DNA from: Enoplolaimus lenunculus
Lineage: Eukaryota; Nematoda; Enoplea; Enoplida; Thoracostomopsidae
Length of the DNA: 64,000 nt
Reading direction: 5' to 3'
Assembly (NCBI GenBank): GCA_030248215.1
Contig: JASANG010000678.1
Coordinates: 62,001 to 126,000, forward strand
Position 1 is the stretch's first letter. Each line of letters starts with the position of its first letter. Under the pieces are notes generated by a model. The model did no database searches and was not told where the DNA came from. It was given only the letters and a program-made list of their open reading frames with translations. Shown piece by piece: positions 24,973 through 36,136 of this stretch. The position numbers and the translations under genes are program-made.

Positions 24973-25483
24973 AAGAAATTGGGAGGCAGTAAAAGGAATT
25001 ACAAACAACTAGAATTAACAAGCAACATACAACTTTGCTAGAAAAGTTTAATTCCTGCACTAGCTATATGTTTAAAGAAGTTTTATCAATGGTGCTTGAA
25101 TACAGCGCAGTGCGCATGAATTCACGCGGTGTCTACTACTACTGTAATATTTCTTTCAAGCTTGCTTATGAAAAAATCATAATTTGATTTTTAGAACCGT
25201 GCGTTGCCGAGTATAGGCTTGCATACGCTTTTTTATACCTATGACTTTTAGTGTGAACTTGATGTTTAAAATTTACGCCGGTTTCAGGTTTCAGTTATCA
25301 TGAATTGTCCGTGCATTGCATATTTTTTGCAACCGCTTTAATCACAGTTATTATTGCAACGGAAAGCGCTTAGTTCTGAAGTCATGAACCAACATGCACA
25401 CGCATAGCGGCATTGTGACATGCGGATGCATAGAGACATGCTGCACATCGGTAACAATCACTGCTGCGAATGTAGATTGTGAG

Positions 25484-25560
25484 GCAACGTGGCCCAGTGG
25501 TTAGCGCGCTAGACTGATTATCTGTCGACCGAGTTCAAAACCTCTTGGGAGCGTCCTTCA
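25484..25560 (+). repeat. tRNA-like sequence, probably tRNA-derived repeat
   Basis: ACGTGGCCCAGTGGTTAGCG resembles a pol III A box and, about 35 bases on, GAGTTCAAAACCTC resembles a weak B box. Acceptor ends do not pair, so a functional tRNA is unlikely. Confidence 0.4.
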
Positions 25561-25921
25561 TTTTCGGCTGCTGAGAACTCAGAACTAAAAACTGTCGTAC
25601 CCTAGCCTACCCAACTTATCTCAGGCATTAGCACAAAACAGAGTTTAGACAGTCTTTTCACTAGCGCCAGATCAGTTTAACAATTGTGAACTGTAAACTG
25701 TTTTTCGTGTTTGACTGTGTGGTCATTTCATTGTTTTAGCTCTGCATATAACATTTTTGTACTTTTTATCATTTGATGTGGAATTTACGTTGCTAGGTGT
25801 ATTTGATTATCATAATTGTGCTTAAGATAATCATACAATGCGTATTTGTTACTAAAAGTAAAGTAAACATGGAAATTACCTACTCATAGCTAAAACTATT
25901 CCGCCTTTAACAACGCTCACT

Positions 25922-27120
25922 GTAAGCATGCGAGACATGCTTGTCCGTTATGTGCACATGCAATATAGTGCAGTGCACTGTATGTATGCTAGCTGGCAGC
26001 ATACGGTCGACAAATATAGTCGACGAAAAATGCAGTTGGACAGGCGGGCTACGTGGCGCAGTGGTAGAGTGCTCGCTTAAGGATCCATAGGCTAAGAGTT
26101 CGATCCCAGCTCTAGCCCGCTTTTCCGGCTGCTTAGTAGAAAGTGTAAGCATGTGAGACATGCTTGTCCTTGTGCATATGCAGTAAATGCAATGCACATT
26201 GTGTTGTACAGTCGACACATATAGTCGACGAAGCATGCAGTTGGAGAGGCGGGCTGCGTAGCGCAGTGGTTGAGTGTTCGCTTAGGGTCCGTAGGCTGAG
26301 AGTTCGATCCCCGCTCTAGCCCGCTTTTCCAGCTGCTTGGTAGAAAAGTCTGATGTCCCGGTTCCTATCTAGACTGACATGGGGGCTACGCCGTGAGCGC
26401 AATGGCAAACTGCCGCGCTATGAACACGGTATCCAGTCGAAAATAGGATGGACGGTCAAGGGACGACCTTGTTGAAAAAAGGGCATGTAAGCATGTGAGA
26501 CATGCTTGTCCTAGTGCATATGCAGTAAATGCAATGCACATTGTGTTGTACAGTCGACACATATAGTCGACGAAGCATGCAGTTGGAGAGGCGGGCTGCG
26601 TAGCGCAGTGGTAGAGTGTTCACTTAGGGTCCGTAGGCTGAGAGTTCGATCCCCGCTCTAGCCCGCTTTTCCAGCTGCTTAGTAAAAAGGTCTGATGTCC
26701 CGGTTCCTATCTAGACTGACAGCAAGGTCTGATGTCCCGGTTCCTACCTAGACTGACATGGGTGCTACGCCGTGAGCGCAATGGCAAATTGCCGCGCTGT
26801 GAACACGGTATCCAGTCGAAAATAGGATGGACGGTCAAGGGACGACCTTGTTGAAAATAAGGGCATGTAAGCATGTGAGACATGCTTGTCCGTTATGTGC
26901 ACATGCAATATAGTGCAGTGCACTGTATGTATGCTAGCTGGCAGCATACGGTCGACAAATATAGTGGACGAAAAATGCAGTTGGACAGGAGGGCTACGTG
27001 GCGCAGTGGTAGAGTTCTCGCTTTAAGAATCCATAGGCTGAGAGTTCGATCCCCGCTCTAGCCCGCTTTTCCAGCTGTTAGTAAAAAGGTCTGATATCCC
27101 GGTTCCTACCTAGACTGACA
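25922..27120 (+). repeat. Tandem array of four tRNA-like, palindrome-bearing units
   Basis: Units begin near 25922, 26146, 26487 and 26868, each with the imperfect palindrome GCATGTGAGACATGC, followed by GTCGACACATATAGTCGAC and a tRNA-like block (26044-26120, 26249-26324, 26591-26666, 26989-27066). Two subtypes exist: the outer units share GTGCACATGCAATATAGTGC, the inner ones share GTGCATATGCAGTAAATGC. The inner units also carry a second block with GTGAGCGCAATGGCAAACTG, which may be another decayed tRNA-like sequence. Units differ in length (about 220-380 bp). The array resembles a local expansion of a tRNA-derived repeat. Confidence 0.8.
26591..26666 (+). other. tRNA-like block of the array (best of four)
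   Basis: The 7-base ends GCGGGCT and AGCCCGC pair perfectly as an acceptor stem. GTAGCGCAGTGGTAGAG fits a pol III A box and GAGTTCGATCCCC fits a B box. However, the bases flanking TTCGATC do not form a normal five-pair T stem and the anticodon arm pairs badly, so I read it as tRNA-derived rather than a working tRNA. The other units keep the same plan. Confidence 0.5.
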
Positions 27121-27527
27121 CTCACTTTACAGTTTGATGCGATTGCCTGCCTTTTTGCGAAATTTAGAAGCACTTTTGTAAACATTTGCTTCCCGTTATC
27201 CAATCTGGGAACGCTACCGATACGTGCGTGAAGCATTACAAATAGCGGATACATTGAAACTGTAGATCATTTTGTGTGTAGACTGACAACATACGTAGAA
27301 CTTTTTTATTTTAATCGTAAACGGCTGTCAAAAGTTACTTTGAAAGCTTATGAACAGAAGACCAAGAACGGGGGAAGGTTTAAAAGTTGCATCCAATGTT
27401 TTGTTTGCTGGTATATGTCCGCAATCGAGCCATAGTAACGTAGGTGTGAATTTTATTAGCAAATTTACACTCATGGAAATTGAATAATCGGATATATTTT
27501 ACTGCGAAACAGGAAATTTGGTATTGT

Positions 27528-30511
27528 ATGGATTCAGGTCGTGCATATAGATTTGGTTTGGCAGGTGGTGAAGTCGAATTGATGGAGTTTATTCGCAGGC
27601 CGTCTGTAATTTTGAAGCTAGTTTCCTTGGTAACAATTTTGTTTACATATTGCTTGTATTCTAAGCTTCTACTTATTTATTTATAAAACAGTGCAGTTCT
27701 TGAGGTGATGTGTGTGGTGAACATGCGAACAATTCCACGTTTTTTGCAATATTTGTACATAAACAATTTCGGTTGGTGTCCACACTTGACAATATATTTT
27801 TTACGTTTTTGTTAGTTCATGTATGTAGATGCAACCAGAATTCACGGTTCTCTGATTATTGCCAACATGAACTTAAACTAAAGTTCCTTTAGCATTCATG
27901 CTAAGTTTAAAATTAATGGATAAATGCAAAAATTTGAATGCGATGTTTATTAAAGTTTTGAACTTAATTGGTTTTTTAGGTTTTTGCTGTTGTTGTGTTC
28001 AGTTGTATTTCGTCAGGGGGATGGTACACTGATGATGTTGGCAGTGTAGAATGCAAATTTAACAATTCTGGAGCGTGTGGTTTTGGAACGTTTGTCGGCG
28101 TTGTTGCTTTTTTGGCTATTTTTGCGTCTTTGTTTATTGGTATGCATGTGTATTTTGTTGCGTTGTGCTCAAAAACACTCTACTACGGTTCAGTACGCGT
28201 CAACTACATAAATGTTATGTATTGCTAATAGAATATTAACCACATATTTGGTTTTAAAACCCGTCAGTCTCAAATATTTATATATACATAATGCACTCAT
28301 TCAAAATTGTAATGCTACAATATGGATTTTACAGCCTATTTTATTATTTCCAGTTTTTTTCAGAATTAAAACTAGACCAAATCGCATCTGTTGAACGACG
28401 GAAACAAGTTGTAATTGCTGACCTTGGTGCTTCGGGTAATCTCAGACTATTTGTATTAGTTCTGTTGTGATCGTGAATGTTAATGGTATAAAATAATTAC
28501 AGAACTCTAACATGGAGCAGTCGGTGTTCGGGATCGACCGGATATTAATCTTACCGGAAGCGGCGCCGAGTAGTAAATGGTTTACCGGAGCCGGATGTTA
28601 ACTGGATGTAGGATCTACATTTGTGTACTGTTAGCAGATTTAAGTCGTGCAAAAATATATTCGTGGTTTATATCTAATTGTTGTCTTGGACTCATTTCAC
28701 GTCGGTATTACTGGCCAAGTAAAATATGTAGTTCGTATTTTCACGTGTAAAAAGTAGTTTTATCATAGTTATTACCACAACCGCAAATATCCGGTAACTT
28801 TATACCGGATTTTCGGTCGGTTCCTGGCCTGTGTGTTAGATAACCATAAATTATATAGGAAATGCGTTTTTGTTATCATAACAAATCACTCATCCAATGG
28901 TGTGGTAAATGTATCTCCTCAGCTTCGAATTTTAATCTTCTTAAGATACGTAATAAAAGTTCCTCCACCAAGATATTATGGATCCGCACACAGTTTGGAA
29001 ATAGGTTAATCATTTTTGAGCCTAATTACAATCATTGCCGTTGCATTTTATTGATGTACCATTGCATTCTTCTACTTTACAGCATTCTGTGTTTATGTCA
29101 ATAATTTAATTGAGTTGATTTGTAACTTTGGGGAAATTGTGGAATCCTTTACTACCGAGATTTTTCTAAACAGATGGTTAAGTTAATTTTGCTTCATCTT
29201 CGGCTCCGGCAAAATTTCTTGACATTCGGACCCAGTTTTTTCGCCTCCGGTTAACCCTGTTATCTGTTTATTTAGGTGCTCCTATTTTAGTTTGATCAGA
29301 GTTTCGCTCACCATTATCTTGAAACCGCACGCTGTTTTGAGCGGAAGCTACTGATTGTGTTTAGTGTACTTCGAATCTTTGGTGTTTGTGCTTTATATAG
29401 GTGTCATTGCATTCTTCTACTTTATCGCATTTTGCGTTCTGGTCAATAAGTGGACATCGGGCAATGTCGTTCGAAACAAATATCCTGAGCTTGATGTTGA
29501 CAACCCGCAGGCAGCCATTGCGTTTTGTTTTTTCTCCATTTTCACTTGGGTATGCTGGAAGTTTAGACCAATATGACTTTCTCTTTTGCAGTGGAAATAT
29601 ATTGAGTGCATTAATACGCTGCACTTCTTTCATAATTCAGAGATTTTTGACTAACCTGTATTCACAAAATATGAAGTGTTCCTCGAGACTTTGATACTTC
29701 TTACGCTGTAATGGTAATAGGAAGCTTCCGAAAGGAACCGGGGTAAATAATATTGAGTATCTACTAGTAGTGCTACATTAGTTTAGTTTGTTATTGTTAC
29801 AGGTAGCGCAAACGTTGCTGTGTTGGCGGCGATATCAAGAAGGAGTGTCAAATGCGTTTGCTCCACAGTTTGATGACAATATGCTTTCAGCCGGAGGTGC
29901 TGTTAATCCGTTTGATTATGCGGGAGCAACAGGTTAGTTTGAGATTGAAATATATTTTTACTTGAAATGATTGGGTAAAATGTTTTGATACAATTTTTGA
30001 CATATTAAATAAAGAGAATGCGTGACGACATGCTGGTTCTGTTTGCTCTATAGCGAACTTACTTGCAACATACGTTTTTAGTTGCTATTAATAGGTATTA
30101 GTTATATATAGTACAAATCTTCATTTTTGAGACGCTAGTAAATTAAATAATATGGCTATAAATCTGAACAGCGACTCCGGCAACGGATTTAGTTCCCCCA
30201 CACTAGTGTTAACTTGATGGATAGCAATATTTTCCCCACTTTTATTATTTACCTAAGCTTGTTCTTAAGTTTAGGTTCAGGGTTAGACTAAACCTAAGCC
30301 TTATCCAAAGCCTAAGTAAGAAGCGTCAGCCTATTTTCTTAAACCAGACGTTATGCGTGGGGGTAGGGGCAATGTAAACTAGCACCGCGATAATGGTTTA
30401 TTGAGGAGTTTAGAGCCACCTTATCATGAACCACCATTTTCGTCTGGTCCCGGAACTGGCGGTGTGCCTTCGCAAGTGCCACAAGGAAAGTACAATCCGC
30501 CACTGTATTAA
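27528..30511 (+). CDS. Synaptogyrin, MARVEL-family vesicle protein (6 exons)
   Basis: Exons 27528-27629 (ATG), 27980-28139, 28364-28435, 29401-29549, 29803-29932 and 30414-30511 (TAA) keep one frame and give 236 residues, the normal size. Synaptogyrins are four-span membrane proteins of synaptic and synaptic-like vesicles with cytosolic ends. Family blocks appear in order: FIRRPSVILKLVSL, VFAVVVFSCISSGGW, ECKFNNSGACGFG, DQIASVERRKQVVIADLG, the third span IAFFYFIAFCVLVNKW, AAIAFCFFSIFTW, then WRRYQEGVSNAFAPQF and a Pro/Tyr/Gly-rich tail ending GKYNPPLY. The start follows from the family: the upstream in-frame TTG at 27480 adds residues without similarity. Donors include GTAACA, GTATGC, GTAATC and GTTAGT; introns are 224-965 bp. 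It cannot be assigned to a vertebrate paralogue. Confidence 0.93.
29056..29104 (+). pseudogene. Decayed duplicate of synaptogyrin exon 4 start
   Basis: Inside intron 3, 49 bases match the first 49 bases of exon 4 (29401-29449) at about 82%, in the same orientation. Translated in the exon's frame it still reads IAFFYFTAFCVYVNN, the beginning of the third membrane span. No AG acceptor lies directly in front and the similarity stops after the span, so it looks like a relic of a duplicated exon and not a usable one. Confidence 0.7.
29190..29262 (-). mobile_element. Right-end fragment of a hAT-like MITE in synaptogyrin intron 3
   Basis: CTTCGGCTCCGGCAAAATTT followed by TTGACATTCGG and ending CGCCTCCGGTTAACCCTG matches the inverse left end of the CAGGGTGCAACCGG family. 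The rest of the element is not clear. Sequence at 28515-28830 has similar CCGGA repeats. Confidence 0.55.
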
Positions 30512-30664
30512 TGCGAAAAAATGGGAACCATAATATATCAAGATCCGTGGGCTATGGTTTTGAGAAAAGTATTTAGCATATTTTTATATGCCACTGTCGA
30601 AGCGAGGAAAGGATTATTTGTACTGGATTAGCGGTTTTGTTTTTATAGTATCTTGTATGATAAA

Positions 30665-31044
30665 TAGGGATATGTCGATTAATCGGCATCGGTGAGAATC
30701 GGCATCAGCATCGACACTGGAAAAAATTGCCGATTCTTTTCCGATACTTTTTGCACATAACAATCAGTTGGAATGCTATCAATTTCATTTCTGGGGCATA
30801 TCAGTGTGTCTGCTCAGGGAAATTGTTATCTCTCTTGCGTGTGAGTTTGAAATAATTAGTTGAAATGAACCGTCCTTATAAAATTATAATTGTTTATTAT
30901 GGTTAGGGTTTAAGTCTTTATGTAATGCTGTTTGTCAAGCATGGTGTACTAAAATTGGAATCGAAATCGGCATCCGTTCGGCATCGGCAAAATTTCAAAA
31001 TAAGATTCGGCATCGGCACAAATTATGGTATCGGCACATCCCTA
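30665..31044. mobile_element. hAT-like MITE, TAGGGATATGTC family
   Basis: The left end TAGGGATATGTCGAT and the inverse of the right end TAGGGATGTGCCGAT match. A perfect 8-bp duplication ATGATAAA flanks it (30657-30664, 31045-31052). Both ends are rich in ATCGGCATCGG repeats. 380 bp, non-coding. Confidence 0.87.
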
Positions 31045-31621
31045 ATGATAAAGTTTAATTTTTCTAAGACTTCGGCAATTTGCGAATATGACATGATTAT
31101 ATGTCTCGAGTTGATATTTGTGATGTATATTTACACAATACGTTAATGCAAGCTTTTTATTTTTTGCTGCAATCTGCAACATACATAGTGTTAACTGTAC
31201 ATGCGAACATGTTTAAACAAAGGCTGAAATAGATATTTTTAACATTAGCTTAGCTTATATATTTTAGGATGAATCTGCAACACAATTATAATATATTATC
31301 AGAATTTCCTAGGAACAACAAAATTATTGCATGGCAACACTTTTGAAAATGTGCAACAATTCCCTGGCAAAATTTCCTTGAGTCCACTGCAAAATTTCAC
31401 ATGAATGCGGGACTGGATTGGTTTTCTGTTGTAGTAGGAGGCAAACCTTCAGTTCTACCATTGCTAAAGGCATCTTCTATTTATGAGTACTCGTGCCAAT
31501 TTATATGCGTTGTGTTCATTCGTTATTTATTTTTGTTTATTTTAAATTTGCTTTGTGGGATTTGTAATTTTACTACTTTACCTTGTTAATTATATATATT
31601 TATGAATTTCTGTATTTCAAC

Positions 31622-32923
31622 CAGGGTGTGACCGTATATCCGGCTCCGGCAAAAAATCGGCATCCGGCTCCGGTATTTTTTCTTGCCGGATATTTGTTTA
31701 TAAATTTGAGAAAATGAAACTAATTGACTTACATTGAGTTACTTTTTTATCTTTATTGTGTCATAATCAGGGTGCAACCGGAATTACAATTTACCGGAAC
31801 CGGAACCGGAATTTGAAAATTTTACCGGAACCGGAAAGTGAAAAATGCATTTCACCAAAAATTTCATTTTAATCTTATTTTTTGCTCTATTATTTGTGAA
31901 ATAACCTTAGTCGAACATAGGTATTTATTTTATTTGTTGTATTTTAGATTTTCATCATCGAATGAAGTGAAATCCACCATTAATGGCTTATACTCGGAGT
32001 ACAAGTGGCTTTCAAAAGAGATTCTTAAAAATTAGCAAAGTTAAGAAAACGGCCAAATTATAATACCGGAATTTTTAAATCCGGTAAAAATTTACCGGAA
32101 CCGGAACCGGAAAGTGAAAAAATACCGGAACCGGAATTCCGGTTGCACCCTGGTCATAATTGCGTTATGTAAACCATTTTAAAGTTTTGAATAAGGTACG
32201 TATATTGGATAGCAGGGTGATAACGACAAGAATAGGAGGTCTAAAAAGTATATGCCGTAATAAATAAGCTGCCAAGTTATCAATTTTATTGATTATCTGC
32301 ATGCATATCTATTAGTTAGAACTCAAGTAACTGAAACTACATTCACTGTGGAAACCAGTTTTATATTTGCTTCAATCTTAAGGCGATTAATTCAGTTGAG
32401 AGCAAGTGTAACTTTGCATTCTAAATTTTTTCTCGGAACGTAGCTCCCATTCCAAAATTCTGGCTAGCCCTCTGGTTGCATGCCGGCCACTTTGTACTTT
32501 ACGTTGCAGTTAACTGAAGATAAGTCAAAACTAAGCTTAAGCAAAACAATAGGCTTAAATCCTAAGCTACATACACCTCTATTTTATAGTATCCTACAAA
32601 AAGGGATGTCCGACCGTAAAAGTAAGACGGGCCAAACAAATGTTGCAACTGAACGCAACGTTACATAAACAGAATGGAATGGGTTCATTGTTAAAGTGTT
32701 AAGCTTTGTTTCGAAAACACTTATAAAATAGGCCACGGAAGGAAGAATTGTGAGTTACGTTCTGATATCGGAATGCTACTTAGTATGATTTAATAAACCA
32801 GAATACAAGCTATAAACGTATAAAGGAATATGAGATTAAATAAACAATCGAATTAACTATCCGGCTCCGGTCGGATATTAGATTGTCCGGCTCCGTCAGT
32901 TTTTGGTATCCGGTCGCACCCTG
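31622..32923. mobile_element. 1.3-kb hAT-like element, flanked by ATTTCAAC
   Basis: It starts CAGGGTGTGACCGTATATCC and ends ATCCGGTCGCACCCTG. A perfect 8-bp duplication ATTTCAAC (31614-31621, 32924-32931) defines it. It contains a younger hAT-like MITE (31768-32152) and TTAGGC-like sequence near 32525-32580. No transposase frame is visible. Confidence 0.85.
31768..32152 (+). mobile_element. hAT-like MITE nested in the 1.3-kb element
   Basis: Ends CAGGGTGCAACCGGAATT and the inverse of AATTCCGGTTGCACCCTG match perfectly. A perfect 8-bp duplication GTCATAAT flanks it (31760-31767, 32153-32160). Nearly identical termini suggest it is one of the younger copies in this window. Confidence 0.92.
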
Positions 32924-34389
32924 ATTTCAACGTATTCGCGTTATGTGACAGCGCTTAATTCTGTTATTCGTTAGAAGCGTATTCAGGTACCGTTTAATAC
33001 TTTCTCCGCGTAAAGTGTACTATGAGCAAGTTACCGAAAATGCTGAGTGATGATGGCAAATGTCTCCAATCCGAAAGCGTCGGATTACATTCCCAGCTTG
33101 ATATCATGCCAGATGAAATGTTAAAATATTGATGTAGGAAAGGCTTAACGAAAGTTTTAATTCCAGCTAATTGTACATTTTAATTAATGATTATCTTGCT
33201 TATGAGTTCTTTTATCTCGGAACTTATAAAATAATCATCCAGTTTTATGCTATTTCGCCACATAAGAATTGGAAATGATTGATGGTTGGTCAAGTGCCAT
33301 TATTGTGATAAGTGCTTCATTTTGTTTTGTTTTGCGCATTATTAATTTTGCAACTTAGTTGCGTTATTGAAACCTCACTACCAGAAATTTAAATAGTTTT
33401 TATTCCAGCCATTCGTTGACTGAATTCTTGTATTCGCTATATTTGTTTCGCTCTCTGCTCTATCAGCAATATTTTCAGTATTGCAAACTTTCTCGTTGCA
33501 AAATAACAATGTGGGTAGTAGTCACATGAAATTTTGGTAAATGATTTTACAACAAGCGCTGGGCGATGTATGAGCGCAATTCGGGTTTCGGGACTTGCAC
33601 ATTTTTGTTTAGTTACAGTATGTAGCTGAGTAATTCGTGTTGAATGTTTGTTTACGTAGACCTTGGGAAAAAATTCACAAAATTGTTGCTGTTTAATAAA
33701 ACGAGTAAAGTAATTTGTTGATAAAGAGCGTTTACCAGAATAATAAATGGTTGCCGTTTTTCGTAAGCCAATGCCGTACCTACAATGTAAACCATAGTAC
33801 TAGACGGTCACGAGCTTTAAACTATATTCGTTTTCGTTATTTTTACGACCAGTTTAATGTTTACACCAACGTTTTTAAACCTTTAATAGAGAATAGCTTA
33901 ATGTGATAAAGACACTTCTCTCTTTTTTCTAAGGGAATACCGCCCACCTGAACTCTTAGCTGGTACAAGGGTCTAGAAGCAGAATAAGAGGCTGCCGTTT
34001 CCCAAACCTCTCAATTTACTCAGAAATTAAGTTAAAAATTGACGTGTAACATGGAAATGTTGGATCAAGCAAAGAATAAACTTATATACTGCTAAAAATA
34101 AAACGTTTTTAAAAAATTTTATATCTTTTTATACCTCTTCGAAAAACTGAACAATACTTGAAGTTTCTATTTTAGCAAAATTTTGCTCTTCAAAGTGAAC
34201 ATTTTAAGCAACAAAATTACTGTCAGCTCCATGTACATGAAGGATTATAAAGTAACAAAATACAATTGAAACAACGTAAATTTTGTCTTTGCTTTCCTGA
34301 ATGCTGAAAAACGGCAACTGCTTAATACAACGATAAAGGCGTCGTTTTAAATTTCGTTTAAAAGGTAGCGGTAAAAACTTATAGAAAAC

Positions 34390-34600
34390 AGTTAATGTTC
34401 CGGAGCCGGAAGTAAACGAAACTTGCCGGAGCCGGAAGTAAACGAAACTTGCCGGAGGTGAGGCGAAATTAGGTAGCATATATTATAGTTAAGTAGCAGG
34501 GTGCAACAGGAGGTGAAATATACCGAAGCCGGAGGTCAACGAAACTTGCCGGAGCCGGAGGTGAGGTGAAATTATGTAGTAAAAATGATGGTTTATTATA
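34390..34600 (+). mobile_element. Two truncated hAT-like left ends in tandem
   Basis: A piece with CCGGAGCCGGAAGTAAACG repeated twice, then a second left end starting CAGGGTGCAACAGGAGGTG at about 34499. Both lack right ends and target duplications. Confidence 0.55.
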
Positions 34601-35518
34601 GTTAAAGATGTCTATCATATTCATATATCTTGGAATGCTTAGTTCAGCTATTTCTGACGAATATGGAATTGCAAAGGTGCTTTACAACACCAGATTAGAC
34701 CATTAAACTTTGCCATTGTATACAGCATCCTATAATTAAAAACTATATGTCTAAGTTTCATTACGAATTTTGCACAAGTGTGTAACTTTGTTTATCAGTA
34801 TTATGAGATTTTTGAAAAAATTAGCGATATGTGGTACAGTATATATGCATAAACCACTGAAATAGGCGGTTAATTCTTTAAATAGAATTTCAGTGTGAGA
34901 TTTGCAACGTGTAAAATCCGAATTTTTGTATACGACTTGCAGAAATCTCTCTGGTACCTTGTATATAGTCACAAAACAATGGTGTAAGTTGATAATAGTT
35001 TTATATCAATATTTAAACATGCTGACGACAAAAATTAATGCTAGAACACAGTTGGGCGTTCTGTTTAAATAAACCAGGGTAACAACTTAAAGGTCTGCCT
35101 ATAAGTTTCGTCCAGTCAATTTGTAAATTTTGGACAATTTTTGCCCAATTTTTTAACTTGAATTTGTTGAAAGCTGTCAAAAAGGCATTCAAAATCGCTT
35201 TTGACAACACTTTCATGCAATTCAGTGTGATTTTAACTTTCTACTTTTGCTTCTCCTCACGATCCGGCAAATTTTGTTGCACTCAGGTTCCAATAATGTT
35301 CGTCTTCGGTTACAGCCTGGAACTACAGACGTTTGAGGTTTGTTTGTAGCCAATCCGTGGTTTAAGTACTCAAATAAATATGGAGCAGAATAATCCAGTT
35401 TCGCCTGGCAGATTTAGACGAATTAAATACTAGTGGATTGAAATGTCAGAGGTTCGAAATCAACGTTGTCTTCAAAGTGTGACAGAGAATCGGAATTTCA
35501 GTTGATAAATCTGGCCAA

Positions 35519-35606
35519 TAATATGGTTTTAAGCCACGTTGAATACAGTAATATGGTTTTAAGCCACGTTGAATACAGTAATATGGTTTTAAGCCACGTT
35601 GAATAC
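35519..35606. repeat. 30-bp tandem repeat, three copies
   Basis: Three near-perfect copies of a 30-bp unit beginning TAATATGGTTTTAAGCCACG. The frame stays open in both directions because the unit is a multiple of three, which explains short open frames here; no gene is inferred. Confidence 0.9.
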
Positions 35607-36136
35607 CTAGCAAGCACAAATGCGCGGTACTGGTGTTTAATCAGGATTTTATTTTGTTTTGAAGGAATATATATAATTTTCATAAAGGTTTTTTTGAGCA
35701 AGCGTAGCGAACGAGAAACTTTTTTGATTTAGCTGTTAAAAGCAAATTAAACTCTAAGCAGTTGAAAAACCTGCGAAAATGGGAACAAAGCCAAAAACTT
35801 TTTTAAGAAAATGTGATTTTCTGATCCACACATCGTTCTTGTCGCGAAAATACCACACTATTTGAAAAAAAACACATTTTGCATTTTATTAATTTTTGGC
35901 TCTATAAAGAAGGGAGAGCCAATTTTCTCTGTTCTCTTTGAACGAACAAGCTTTCACAACTGGCATATCATAATAGATTATAGATTCCTATAATAAAGTA
36001 TCGTTGTCGTTAGCTATATATATGGTTTTGGGTTTGTTACTAATTCAACCTGCCTATATATTCCATGCGACATGCATGAACCATTATTTAAGTGTTGAAA
36101 TATGTTTTTTACATAAAGCTAACAAAGCTTTTATAG

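Larger units (their letters stand above)
24653..27527. other. Intergenic stretch with tandem repeats
   Basis: It contains a 35-bp perfect tandem duplication (24903-24972), a tRNA-like sequence near 25484-25560 and the four-unit tRNA-like array (25922-27120). No exon is supported. Confidence 0.6.
30512..36136. other. Repeat-rich stretch between synaptogyrin and the LIM exons
   Basis: It carries hAT-like elements at 30665-31044 and 31622-32923 (with a nested one), hAT-like fragments at 34390-34600 and a triple 30-bp repeat at 35519-35606. The 5' exons of the LIM gene starting at or before 36137 should lie here or further left, but I could not identify them. A short ATG frame at 33021 was considered and not accepted. 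Confidence 0.5.

Noticed and set aside
25907-26236. Minus-strand frames in the tandem array
   Set aside because: They recur in each unit because of the repeat and match no protein.
26591-26666. Functional tRNA genes in the 26-27 kb array
   Set aside because: Acceptor stems pair, but the T stem and anticodon arm do not form properly in any of the four copies.
33021-33131. Short ATG frame considered as an upstream LIM exon
   Set aside because: No donor site in a compatible phase precedes its stop and no LIM-related sequence is seen.
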